Shown: piece after piece, positions 30,860 to 39,418 of the stretch
Layout: each line of letters starts with the position of its first letter
Numbering within the stretch: position 1 is the first letter of the stretch
Assembly (NCBI GenBank): GCA_048262255.1
Contig: JBLXFH010000003.1
Span: forward strand, 62,001 to 126,000
Reading direction: 5' to 3'
Source of the DNA: JABMNT01 sp048262255
GTDB taxonomy: Bacteria > Pseudomonadota > Alphaproteobacteria > Rhodospirillales > Casp-alpha2
Length of the DNA: 64,000 nt
Translations under genes and position numbers: made by a program
Notes under the pieces: model-generated
Seen by the model: only the letters and a program-made list of their open reading frames with translations
The model's database searches: none
What the model was told of the DNA's origin: nothing

Positions 30860-32914
30860 ATGGCTTCGCAGTACGTATCCTCGGTCTGTCCGCATGATTG
30901 TCCAAGCACTTGCGCCCTGGAGGTTGAGCGTCTGGACGATTTCACGATCGGCAAGGTGCGCGGCGCCAAAGACAACGATTATACGCAAGGCGTGATCTGC
31001 GCCAAAGTGTCGCAATACCGCGAGCGCGTCCACCATCCGGACCGCCTGTCACAGCCTTTGAAACGAATTGGAGCAAAAGGCGCGGGTAAGTTCGTTCCCA
31101 TTTCCTGGAATGACGCCTTGGATGAAATCGTCGAAAGGTTTCAGGACGTCACTAAAGAATATGGGGCAGAAGCCGTCTGGCCCTATTATTTCGCCGGGAC
31201 CATGGGGCTGGTGCAACGCGACGGCATCAACCGTTTGCGCAATGTATTTGGTTATTCCCGTCAGGACATGACGATTTGCACTTCGCTTGCCTGGACCGGT
31301 TGGGTTGCCGGAACGGGTTCCATGTGGGGAACCAACCCGAAAGAAATCGCCCATTCGGATCTGATTATTGTCTGGGGCGGCAATCCTGTTTCGACGCAAG
31401 TCAACGTCATGACCCACATCGCCAAGGCACGCAAAACCCGTGGTGCCAAACTGATTGTCATCGATCCCTACCGGACGCCAACGGCAGAAGCGGCGGATGT
31501 GCATCTGACGATTCAGCCGGGCACGGACGGAGCGCTGGCCTGCGCTGTGATGAATGTCTTGTTTGCGGAAGGCTATGCCGATGAGGAGTATCTGGCAAAG
31601 TATACGGATAAACCGGAAGCCTTGCGTCAGCATTTATCCAGCAAAACGCCCGCATGGGCGAGCCAGATTACCGGCATCTCCGAACAGGATATTTTCGATT
31701 TGGCGCGCGCTTACGGGCAAACCAAAAACGCTTATATTCGTGTGGGTTATGGTTTTTCGCGCAGCCGCAACGGCTCGGCCAGCCTGCATGCAGTAAGCTG
31801 TCTGCCGGCCGTCACCGGCGCATGGCAACACAAGGGCGGCGGCGCCATGCATTCCAACAGTGGTATGTATAATGTGGACCAGACCAAGATCATGGCCAGC
31901 GATCTGGAAGATACTTCCATTCGGGCGCTGGATATGTCGCGGATCGGTGCGGTTTTGACAAATGAAGAAAAAGATCTGTTTGGCGGCCCACCGGTCAAGG
32001 CCATGCTGATGCAAAACATCAATCCGGCAGAAGTCGCACCGGACACCAACAAGGTGCTGAAAGGACTGGCCCGCGAAGACCTGTTTACGGTTGTCCATGA
32101 ACAATTCATGACAGCAACGGCCAAATATGCCGACATTGTTTTGCCGGCAACCATGTTTCTTGAGCATGATGATCTCTATCGGGGGGGTGGCCATATGTAT
32201 CTGCAGGTCGGACGCAAGGTCATTGAACCCTTCGCGGAATGCCGCTCCAACCACGATGTGCTTTGCGCGATTGGCCAAAGACTGAGCTCCGAGCATCCGG
32301 CCTTTCACATGTCGGCCTGGGAGTTGATGAACCAGACTCTTGCCGATTCCGGGATGCCCACGGCAGAAGCGATCAGTGAGATGCGTTGGCTCGATTGCTC
32401 GAAGTCGTTTGAGGATGCTAATTATCTGAACGGCTTCAGCCATCCAGATGGCAAATTTCGTTTTTCGCCGGACTGGGCGGTTTATGGCAGTGACCATGAA
32501 ATAATGCCAAAGCTACCGGACCACCAGGGAACCATTGACAAAACATCGGATGCGTATCCGTTCCGTCTGGTCACAGCCCCGGCACGACGGTTTTTGAACA
32601 CCAGCTTCACCGAAATGCCATCTTCAATCCACAAGGAAGAACGCCCACGGGCGCTGGTTCACCCGGATGTTTGTTCTCGACTGGGATTGGGCGAGGGGGA
32701 CCGTGTGCGCCTGGGTAATGAGCGCGGCAGTGTGGTCGTGCATCTACGCCCCTTTGACGGGTTGCAGAAGGATGTCATTATCGTCGAGGGGATTTGGCCC
32801 AACCATGCCTTTGAAGAAGGGGTTGGAATCAATGCCCTGACCAGCGCAGACCGGGGCGCGCCGGCTGGGGGCGCCGTTTTCCACGATACAGCTATTTGGA
32901 TGAAGGCTGCTTGA
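30860..32914 (+). CDS. Molybdopterin-dependent oxidoreductase (DMSO reductase family, formate dehydrogenase-like)
   Basis: A 684-residue catalytic subunit. Residues 10-18 have the iron-sulfur motif CPHDCPSTC, with the fourth Cys in GVICAKVS, so it should bind one [4Fe-4S] cluster and bis-MGD. Typical cofactor segments are VWGGNPVSTQ, HKGGGAMHSNSG and the C-terminal molydopterin-binding domain (LVHPDVCSRLGLGEGDRVRL). A GTG three bases earlier is a possible start. There is no Tat signal, so it is cytoplasmic. Close homologues are annotated as formate dehydrogenase-like or other reductases; no FeS or membrane partner gene is present here, so partner and substrate are unclear. Confidence 0.92.
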   Translation: MASQYVSSVCPHDCPSTCALEVERLDDFTIGKVRGAKDNDYTQGVICAKVSQYRERVHHPDRLSQPLKRIGAKGAGKFVPISWNDALDEIVERFQDVTKEYGAEAVWPYYFAGTMGLVQRDGINRLRNVFGYSRQDMTICTSLAWTGWVAGTGSMWGTNPKEIAHSDLIIVWGGNPVSTQVNVMTHIAKARKTRGAKLIVIDPYRTPTAEAADVHLTIQPGTDGALACAVMNVLFAEGYADEEYLAKYTDKPEALRQHLSSKTPAWASQITGISEQDIFDLARAYGQTKNAYIRVGYGFSRSRNGSASLHAVSCLPAVTGAWQHKGGGAMHSNSGMYNVDQTKIMASDLEDTSIRALDMSRIGAVLTNEEKDLFGGPPVKAMLMQNINPAEVAPDTNKVLKGLAREDLFTVVHEQFMTATAKYADIVLPATMFLEHDDLYRGGGHMYLQVGRKVIEPFAECRSNHDVLCAIGQRLSSEHPAFHMSAWELMNQTLADSGMPTAEAISEMRWLDCSKSFEDANYLNGFSHPDGKFRFSPDWAVYGSDHEIMPKLPDHQGTIDKTSDAYPFRLVTAPARRFLNTSFTEMPSSIHKEERPRALVHPDVCSRLGLGEGDRVRLGNERGSVVVHLRPFDGLQKDVIIVEGIWPNHAFEEGVGINALTSADRGAPAGGAVFHDTAIWMKAA

Positions 32915-32922
32915 GGGGGCGT

Positions 32923-33768
32923 ATGTTCGAAGGCTTTAAAAAACGCGAGGCAGCACAGCAAAGAGGGCGGGCTCATATTGTCGTCGTCGGCAACGAAAAG
33001 GGCGGCAGTGGAAAGTCGACGACAGCCATGCATGCCGCCGTTGGGCTGATGCAACTTGGAAACTCTGTTGCGACCATAGATCTGGATGCCCGCCAAGGTA
33101 CGTTGAGCCGCTATGTCAGCAATCGCAAGACCTATGCGAAAGCCTCCAAAAATACGGTCTCCCTGCCGCAGCACTACAGTGTCGAGCCAACCGAGGATGG
33201 CGTATCTTCCGATTCGGGGAAGGAAAAATTGCGGCTGCTCATCGAAGGGGCCATGATCAACCATGATGCCGTGATTATCGATGCGCCGGGAACAGACAGC
33301 GCCTTGTCGCGATTGGCGCATTCCTATGCGGACACCTTACTTACGCCGATCAATGACAGTCTGGTTGATTTTGATGTTCTGGCCCATGTCGATGGTCAGA
33401 AAATGAATATTATGGGGCCCAGCCATTATGCGGAAATGGTCTGGGAGCAGAAAAAGATCAGGGCTGAGCGGGACCAGGGTAGCATAGACTGGATGGTGGT
33501 TCGCAATCGCGTCAGCAGTCTGGATACCTATAATGCGCGGGATGTCAGCCGGCTGGTCAATGATCTGTCAAAACGGATTGGCTTTCGGGTCGTTCCCGGA
33601 TTCAGTGAGCGTGTGATTTTTCGCGAACTGTTTCTGGTTGGCCTGACAATCCTTGATTTAAAAGACGCAAGCGGCACAAAAAGCCTGAGCGCTTCACATC
33701 ATGCAGCGCGTGAAGAGGTGATGACAGTCGTCAACGCCATTGGTGTTCCGGCAAAACAACCGGGCTGA
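32923..33768 (+). CDS. mipZ: MipZ, division-plane positioning ATPase
   Basis: A 281-residue ParA-like ATPase with the deviant Walker A motif NEKGGSGKST, the region TIDLDARQGTLSRYVSNR and the DAPGTD Walker B. The Caulobacter MipZ pattern is seen in DARQ(GT)LSRY and in SLDTYNARDVSR. MipZ forms a bipolar gradient from ParB at the chromosome origins and inhibits FtsZ polymerisation, thereby placing the septum at mid-cell. The ATG at 32923 follows GAGGGGGC. It follows the molybdopterin gene by eight bases and is followed by VWA-like and J-domain genes, so it could be read from a long operon. Confidence 0.95.
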   Translation: MFEGFKKREAAQQRGRAHIVVVGNEKGGSGKSTTAMHAAVGLMQLGNSVATIDLDARQGTLSRYVSNRKTYAKASKNTVSLPQHYSVEPTEDGVSSDSGKEKLRLLIEGAMINHDAVIIDAPGTDSALSRLAHSYADTLLTPINDSLVDFDVLAHVDGQKMNIMGPSHYAEMVWEQKKIRAERDQGSIDWMVVRNRVSSLDTYNARDVSRLVNDLSKRIGFRVVPGFSERVIFRELFLVGLTILDLKDASGTKSLSASHHAAREEVMTVVNAIGVPAKQPG

Positions 33769-33848
33769 CAATTCCGAAAGAGTGCGTGAGGCTGGAATTC
33801 AGGCGGGATTGGGCTTATCTATGGGGCAATAAACGTCTGCAGGAGCCT

Positions 33849-34556
33849 ATGAAGACAAAACCGCCTAGTGTTTCGACGTCGCAAACCGGTGTGGATGCCT
33901 TTATCCGGAAGCTGGAAACGCAACCGGTTTCCCCCCGGTCAACGGCGCGTGGGCGGTTACTCTTCGCTATGGATGCGACGGCCAGTCGCCAGCCCAGTTG
34001 GGATACGGCAGCGCAAATTCAGGGAGAGATGTTCACGGCGACGGATGCGCTGGGCGGCTTGAATGTTCAATTGGCGTTTTACCGCGGTTTTGGTGAGTTC
34101 AAGGTCAGTCAGTGGACGGCCCAGGCGACTGAACTGCAGCGGCTAATGTCATCCGTGAGTTGCATGGCTGGTGAGACACAAATCGCTAAAATCCTGAAAC
34201 ATGCTCTCAATGAAAACCAAAAATCAAAAGTAAATGCCTTGGTCTTTGTTGGGGACTGTATGGAGGAAGACATTGATCATTTAGGGCATCTGGCGGGTCA
34301 GTTGGGGCTGGCCGGACTTCCGGTTTTTGTTTTTCAGGAGGCTAATGACCCCATCGCCACCTACGCCTTTCAGCAAATCGCCAAATTGTCGGGCGGGGCC
34401 TGTGTGCAGTTTGACCGGGCTTCTGCCGATAAACTGCGGGAATTGTTGGGGGCTGTTGCGGTTTATGCGGCTGGCGGACGCAAAGCCCTGAGTAAATTGG
34501 CGGGTGCGCAAAAAGGTAGTGTGCTTCAGATCGCCAATCAGATGAACCGCAGATAA
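33849..34556 (+). CDS. VWA-like protein with a DxTxS motif
   Basis: From ATG 33849 (AGGAG three to four bases upstream; an ATG at 33786 is an alternative) the protein has 235 residues. The motif LLFAMDATASRQPSW near residue 40-55 resembles the metal-coordinating MIDAS start (DxTxS in place of DxSxS). LVFVGDCMEEDIDHL and LPVFVFQE later fit the central strands of a von Willebrand factor A-like fold, and the total length suits one domain. It has no signal peptide. It lies 80 bases after mipZ and seven bases before a J-domain gene, so the two may act together as a protein-assembly or quality-control pair. Function is not established. Confidence 0.8.
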   Translation: MKTKPPSVSTSQTGVDAFIRKLETQPVSPRSTARGRLLFAMDATASRQPSWDTAAQIQGEMFTATDALGGLNVQLAFYRGFGEFKVSQWTAQATELQRLMSSVSCMAGETQIAKILKHALNENQKSKVNALVFVGDCMEEDIDHLGHLAGQLGLAGLPVFVFQEANDPIATYAFQQIAKLSGGACVQFDRASADKLRELLGAVAVYAAGGRKALSKLAGAQKGSVLQIANQMNRR

Positions 34557-34562
34557 CCGCAT

Positions 34563-35303
34563 ATGCTGACATTTTTCATTCTCGGTATCGCGCTTCTAAT
34601 CGGGTTTTTGCTGGTTGCCAGGTGGTACGCATCCGCAGACCCGAAAGTCGCCCTGAAAGCGCTGCGGTGGGGCGCTGTCGGTTTGTTTGTTGTCATCGCC
34701 GCCTTCTTCATCTTTACAGGTCGTCTGAGTTGGGCGTTCATGGCACTACCGGTGTTGCTTCCCTGGCTGATGCGGGCACGTAGCGTTGCGCGTACGGCAA
34801 AGGCCTTTTCCCGCATGTCGCAGGCGCAAACCGGCAACGCCAGCGGCGAAACGACGGATGTGGAAACCCGGTTCTTTCAAATGACTCTCGATCATGACAG
34901 CGGGGATATGTCGGGTACGGTTCTGGAGGGGCGTCACGAGGGCCAATCGATTGAGCAACTGACGACTGCGCAACTGATTGAGCTGTTGCAGATTTGTCAG
35001 GCCGAAGATATGGACTCGGCCCGCGTCCTTGAAGCCTATCTGGACCGCAACCGCCCGGACTGGCACGACCATGTGAATACCGGTGATGGTGATGGCGACA
35101 CCGGGCACGGTTCGCATAAGACGGCCATGGACCGGGCCGAGGCGCTGTTGGTGCTGGGGTTAACTGAAGAGGCGACAACCGCCGACATTAAAGAAGCCCA
35201 CCGCAAACTGATTTCCGGAATGCATCCGGATCATGGGGGATCCGATTATCTGGCATCACAAATCAATCAAGCCAAAGATATCTTACTTGGAGATAAAAAA
35301 TGA
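34563..35303 (+). CDS. Membrane-anchored J-domain protein
   Basis: A 246-residue protein. The N-terminal 85 residues contain three hydrophobic stretches (FFILGIALLIGFLLVARWY, GAVGLFVVIAAFFIF and FMALPVLLPWLM), then a charged middle part. The C-terminus is a compact J domain with the required HPD tripeptide in KLISGMHPDHGGSDYL. Like eukaryotic TIM14/DNAJC and bacterial DjlA-type proteins, it should tether DnaK to a membrane site. It overlaps the next gene by four bases (ATGA) and follows the VWA-like gene by six bases, so these three are tightly coupled. Confidence 0.88.
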   Translation: MLTFFILGIALLIGFLLVARWYASADPKVALKALRWGAVGLFVVIAAFFIFTGRLSWAFMALPVLLPWLMRARSVARTAKAFSRMSQAQTGNASGETTDVETRFFQMTLDHDSGDMSGTVLEGRHEGQSIEQLTTAQLIELLQICQAEDMDSARVLEAYLDRNRPDWHDHVNTGDGDGDTGHGSHKTAMDRAEALLVLGLTEEATTADIKEAHRKLISGMHPDHGGSDYLASQINQAKDILLGDKK

Positions 35304-35659
35304 TCCAACCCGGCACCATCAATGGCTACCATGCCCATATCTATTATCCAGACCCGCATGACCGTGCGCTGGCCGCCGATATACGGGAACGGATTGAGGA
35401 GAACTTTGAGGTCGTTATGGGACGTTGGCGCGACGAGCCGGTCGGCCCGCATCCTTTGCCTATGTATCAGGTTGCCTTTGCCAATGACGTGTTTCCAACC
35501 CTTGTTCCGTGGCTCATGCTCAATCGCCAGGGGCTCTCGGTTCTCATCCATCCGAACACCGATGACGCGGTTCTTGATCATCGGGATTTTCCTCTTTGGC
35601 TGGGTCAAAAACTGGACCTCAATATCGCCTTTCTGGAGGCCATGAACAAAAGCGCCTGA
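35300..35659 (+). CDS. DOPA 4,5-dioxygenase family protein
   Basis: A 119-residue protein of the DOPA dioxygenase family, which includes plant and fungal enzymes for extradiol ring cleavage and bacterial proteins of unknown role. The family signature GYHAHIYYPDP at the N-terminus holds the His-x-His iron ligands; QVAFANDVFPTLVPWLMLNRQGLSVLIHPNTDD and LDHRDFPLWLG match the rest. Length agrees. It overlaps the J-domain gene by four bases, which suggests a constant operon partner rather than a chance neighbour. Substrate is unknown. Confidence 0.88.
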   Translation: MIQPGTINGYHAHIYYPDPHDRALAADIRERIEENFEVVMGRWRDEPVGPHPLPMYQVAFANDVFPTLVPWLMLNRQGLSVLIHPNTDDAVLDHRDFPLWLGQKLDLNIAFLEAMNKSA

Positions 35660-35791
35660 TACTTGGTTTACCGGGCAATCGGATGGTTGCTCTCTCTGGT
35701 GGCTTATGGCAGAAAAGTGGCGTCATTCCTTGTTTCCAAGGCCAAGAGATACCCGAATTCAGTCACAAAAATGTAAAATCGAGAAGCCTTT

Positions 35792-36661
35792 ATGATCAAA
35801 CCGGTACGTAAAGCCGTCTTTCCCGTCGCAGGTTTGGGCACCCGTTTTTTGCCTGCAACAAAAGTCATGCCCAAAGAGATGTTGCCTATCGTTGATAAGC
35901 CTTTGATTCAATACGCTATTGAAGAGGCACGCGAAGCGGGAATTGAAGAATTTGTGCTGGTGACTGGGCGCGGTAAAAACATGATGGAAGACCATTTCGA
36001 TCATGCCTATGAGCTGGAAGCTATTCTAAAAGAGCGCGGTCGTAAGAATGATCTGGAGGCCGTGCAACAGGTGGCACCCGAATCGGGTAAATTATCCTAT
36101 ACCCGCCAGCGCCGCCCGCTCGGCCTCGGTCATGCGATCTGGTGTGCACGACAGTTCATTACCGGAGAGCCGTTTGCCGTTCTGTCGCCGGACGACATCG
36201 TGCTTTCTGAAAAAGGCTGCCTGAAACAGATGATGGAAGCCTATCAGGAGGTTGGCGGGAATGTTGTCGCTGTCGAGAATGTTCCCCGGGAACATACCAA
36301 CCGTTACGGAATTTTGGATGTGGAAAGCGATGATGGTCGCCTTGCAAAAGCCAAAGGCCTTATAGAAAAGCCGGACCCTAAGGATGCTCCGTCGACTTTA
36401 TCAATTATCGGGCGCTACATCCTGCAACCGGAAGTCTTTGAGTTTCTGGATAAGCTGGAAGTGGGGACGGGGGGGGAAATTCAGCTTACCGACGCCATGG
36501 CAAAAACCATCGGCAATGTGCCGTTTCACGGGTTCCGGTTTGAAGGGCAGCGTTTTGATTGCGGTACCAAAATCGGCTTCGTCGCTGCCAATGTGGCCTT
36601 TGCCCGCCAGCGCGATGATCTGGGCGGCGATATCGACGAAGCCCTAAAAAGTATTCTGTAA
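35792..36661 (+). CDS. galU: UTP-glucose-1-phosphate uridylyltransferase
   Basis: A 289-residue GalU. The nucleotide-binding loop FPVAGLGTRFLPATKVMPKEMLP is complete; other expected segments are IEEFVLVTGRGKNMMEDHFD and EFLDKLEVGTGGEIQLTDA near the C-terminus, with the sugar-binding GRYIL. It makes UDP-glucose from UTP and glucose-1-phosphate for capsule, LPS and glucan synthesis. A GAGAAG ribosome site precedes the ATG. It is followed by ugd and a phosphomannomutase/phosphoglucomutase gene, which supply its product's use and its substrate, respectively. Confidence 0.96.
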   Translation: MIKPVRKAVFPVAGLGTRFLPATKVMPKEMLPIVDKPLIQYAIEEAREAGIEEFVLVTGRGKNMMEDHFDHAYELEAILKERGRKNDLEAVQQVAPESGKLSYTRQRRPLGLGHAIWCARQFITGEPFAVLSPDDIVLSEKGCLKQMMEAYQEVGGNVVAVENVPREHTNRYGILDVESDDGRLAKAKGLIEKPDPKDAPSTLSIIGRYILQPEVFEFLDKLEVGTGGEIQLTDAMAKTIGNVPFHGFRFEGQRFDCGTKIGFVAANVAFARQRDDLGGDIDEALKSIL

Positions 36662-36703
36662 AAAACAATTGGTTAAAGTCCTCATACGAAAGAGAGAACA
36701 TTT

Positions 36704-38011
36704 ATGCGTATAGCAATGATCGGAACCGGTTATGTTGGTTTGGTTTCCGGAGCCTGTTTTTCCGAGTTTGGCGTTGATGTCATCTGCGTTGACAAGGACG
36801 AAGCCAAAATCGAGAAGATAAAATCAGGCATCATGCCGATTTTTGAACCGGGTCTGGAAGATCTGGTGTCGAAGAATGTCAGTGCAGGTCGCCTATCCTT
36901 TACGACAGATTTATCAGCCGCCGTTAAAGACGCGGATGCTGTTTTTATTGCTGTCGGGACCCCCAGCCGCCGTGGCGATGGCCATGCAGATCTTTCATAT
37001 GTTTATGGCGCTGCTGAAGAAATTGCCGCCGCGATGGATGGATACACGGTAATCGTCACGAAATCGACAGTGCCAGTGGGAACAGGGCGTGAAGTGGAAG
37101 AGATTATCGAGCGGGTGCGTCCGGGGGCTGATTATGACGTGGTCTCAAACCCCGAGTTCTTGCGTGAAGGTTCTGCGATTGAAGACTTCATGCGCCCGGA
37201 CCGGGTCGTTATTGGCACCAAGAACGAAAAGGCGCAGAAGGTCATGCGCGCCCTCTATCGCCCGCTTCACCTGATCGAAACCCCCATCTTGTTCACATCG
37301 CGCCAGACTGCCGAAATGATCAAATATGCGGCCAATACGTTTCTGGCGACAAAAATCACGTTTATCAACGAAATTTCTGATCTGTGTGAAGTGCTCGATG
37401 CCGACGTTCAGGAAGTCGCGAAGGGGATTGGGCTCGACGGGCGGATTGGTGGCAAGTTTTTGCATGCGGGCCCAGGGTACGGCGGGTCGTGTTTTCCAAA
37501 GGATACACTGGCTCTGGTGCGCACTGCCGAGCAGGCCGGCAGCCCCCTCAGGATCGTCGAAACGGTTGTCGACGTGAATGACAAACGCAAACAGCAAATG
37601 GCGGAACGCGTCATTAAGGCCTGTGGCGGATCGGTTGACGGTAAGTCCATTTGTGTGCTCGGAGTGACTTTCAAACCGAATACGGATGACATGCGCGATT
37701 CTCCCAGTCTGGACATCATCAAGGGGCTGCAGAAGGCCGGCGCACGCATTCAGGCCTATGACCCGGAAGGTATGGAAGAAGCTGCAACCATGCTGGAGGG
37801 GGTGAACTGGTCGGAAGGAGCTTATGCAGCGCTCAAAGATGCCGATGCGGCGGTCATTATTACCGAGTGGAATGAGTTTCGGGGGCTTGATATGGAGCGT
37901 GTCAAATCCCTCATGAAATCGCCTGTTCTGGTCGATTTGCGCAATATTTATAACCCGGCCGAAATGGTCGGTACCGGTATCGAATATAGTTGCATTGGCC
38001 GGGCGTCCTGA
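36704..38011 (+). CDS. ugd: UDP-glucose 6-dehydrogenase
   Basis: A 435-residue UDP-glucose/GDP-mannose dehydrogenase. GTGYVGLVSGACFSEFG is the NAD motif; SKSTVPVGTG, NPEFLREGSAI and the catalytic Cys in GPGYGGSCFPKDT are all intact, as is the C-terminal VCVLGVTFKPNTDDMRDSPS segment (here ICVLGVTFKPNTDD). It oxidises UDP-glucose twice to UDP-glucuronate for exopolysaccharide or LPS. It follows galU by 42 bases with an AGAGAGAA ribosome site. Its product may feed glucuronate-containing surface polymers made elsewhere. Confidence 0.96.
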   Translation: MRIAMIGTGYVGLVSGACFSEFGVDVICVDKDEAKIEKIKSGIMPIFEPGLEDLVSKNVSAGRLSFTTDLSAAVKDADAVFIAVGTPSRRGDGHADLSYVYGAAEEIAAAMDGYTVIVTKSTVPVGTGREVEEIIERVRPGADYDVVSNPEFLREGSAIEDFMRPDRVVIGTKNEKAQKVMRALYRPLHLIETPILFTSRQTAEMIKYAANTFLATKITFINEISDLCEVLDADVQEVAKGIGLDGRIGGKFLHAGPGYGGSCFPKDTLALVRTAEQAGSPLRIVETVVDVNDKRKQQMAERVIKACGGSVDGKSICVLGVTFKPNTDDMRDSPSLDIIKGLQKAGARIQAYDPEGMEEAATMLEGVNWSEGAYAALKDADAAVIITEWNEFRGLDMERVKSLMKSPVLVDLRNIYNPAEMVGTGIEYSCIGRAS

Positions 38012-38015
38012 TCTG

Positions 38016-39407
38016 ATGACAAACAGCAATGCACGCAGACTGGACCCGACGATCCTTCGTGAATATGACATCCGCGGTGTCGTTGGCGAAACTCTTTCGG
38101 TTGAGGATGCGTTGGTTATCGGTCGCGCCTTTGGCAGCCTGCTCCGTGAGAAGGGCGGCAATACGGCGGCTGTCGGCTATGACGGACGTCTCAGTTCACC
38201 AGATATCGAGGCGGCGCTGGTCGAAGGTTTAACAGCTGCGGGCATTGATGTCTTTCGGGTCGGTTTGGGGCCAAGCCCTATGCTCTATTTTGCAACACAT
38301 ACATTGCAGGCGGATGCCGGTTTGATGGTCACAGGTTCTCACAATCCGCCTGAATATAACGGCATTAAAATGACCATGTTCGGTCATTCCTTTTTTGCCG
38401 ACGACATTCAGCGATTGGGGGCGAAAGCAGCCAGTGGGGATTTTGCCTCAGGGACGGGAAAATCGGTATGGCAGGATGTGAAGGCGCCCTATGTGGCGCG
38501 TCTCCTATCGGACTATGAAGGCACCAAGACAATGAGCATTGCCTGGGATCCGGGCAACGGTGCGGCTGGTGATATTCTTGTCGATGTCCTCAAGCAACTC
38601 CCCGGCAAGCACTTTGTTATCAATGAAAAAATAGACGGGACCTTTCCTGCCCACCACCCCGACCCGACGGTCGAGAAAAATTTGGAACAATTGAAAGCCC
38701 TTGTTGCTGAAAATAAATGTGATATCGGCATCGGTTTCGATGGCGACGGGGACCGCATAGGCGTCATTGACAGCCAGGGACGTGTCTTGTGGGGAGATCA
38801 GCTTCTTGTCATTTTGGCACGAGCCGTCCTGAACGATGAACCGGGTGCCACAATTGTTGCCGATGTGAAAGCCAGCCAGCTCTTCTTTGATGAAATCAGA
38901 CGACTCGGCGGAGAACCGCTGTTGTGGAAGGCCGGACATTCTCATATCAAATCGAAAATGGGTGAGGTGGGCGCGCCGCTGGCCGGCGAAATGAGCGCGC
39001 ATATTTTCTTCAAGCATCGTTATTATGGTTATGACGATGCCCTTTATGCGGCCATACGACTGCTGAGTATCCTAGCTTCCGGAGAACCAACCCTGTCAGA
39101 CATTTATGACGCCTTGCCAAAATATATCAATACACCTGAAATTCGCTTCGACTGTGCCGAAGACCGAAAGTTCAATGTCATTGATGAGGTCCGTCTTCGT
39201 TTGAAGGAAAAGGAAGGGGCGCAGGTCAATGACATTGACGGTGTCCGGGTCAGCACGGCGGATGGCTGGTGGTTATTGCGGGCCTCAAATACCCAAGCGG
39301 TTCTCGTTGCGCGCTGCGAAGCGGATACACAAGAGGGGCTGGTACGGCTTAAAGAGGAACTCGGCCAGCAATTAAGCTTAAGCGGTATCCGACCACCCAA
39401 ATTTTAA
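38016..39407 (+). CDS. Phosphomannomutase/phosphoglucomutase (AlgC-like)
   Basis: A 463-residue alpha-D-phosphohexomutase. The catalytic phosphoserine loop is VTGSHNPPEYNGIKM, the Mg2+-binding loop is GFDGDGDRIGVID and the sugar-binding loop GEMSAH is present. It converts mannose-6-phosphate and glucose-6-phosphate to their 1-phosphates, the substrate of galU. ATG 38016 is the likely start; a TTG at 37995 would overlap ugd and has no better ribosome site. With galU and ugd it forms a nucleotide-sugar operon. Confidence 0.94.
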   Translation: MTNSNARRLDPTILREYDIRGVVGETLSVEDALVIGRAFGSLLREKGGNTAAVGYDGRLSSPDIEAALVEGLTAAGIDVFRVGLGPSPMLYFATHTLQADAGLMVTGSHNPPEYNGIKMTMFGHSFFADDIQRLGAKAASGDFASGTGKSVWQDVKAPYVARLLSDYEGTKTMSIAWDPGNGAAGDILVDVLKQLPGKHFVINEKIDGTFPAHHPDPTVEKNLEQLKALVAENKCDIGIGFDGDGDRIGVIDSQGRVLWGDQLLVILARAVLNDEPGATIVADVKASQLFFDEIRRLGGEPLLWKAGHSHIKSKMGEVGAPLAGEMSAHIFFKHRYYGYDDALYAAIRLLSILASGEPTLSDIYDALPKYINTPEIRFDCAEDRKFNVIDEVRLRLKEKEGAQVNDIDGVRVSTADGWWLLRASNTQAVLVARCEADTQEGLVRLKEELGQQLSLSGIRPPKF

Positions 39408-39418
39408 GGTATAAGCAT

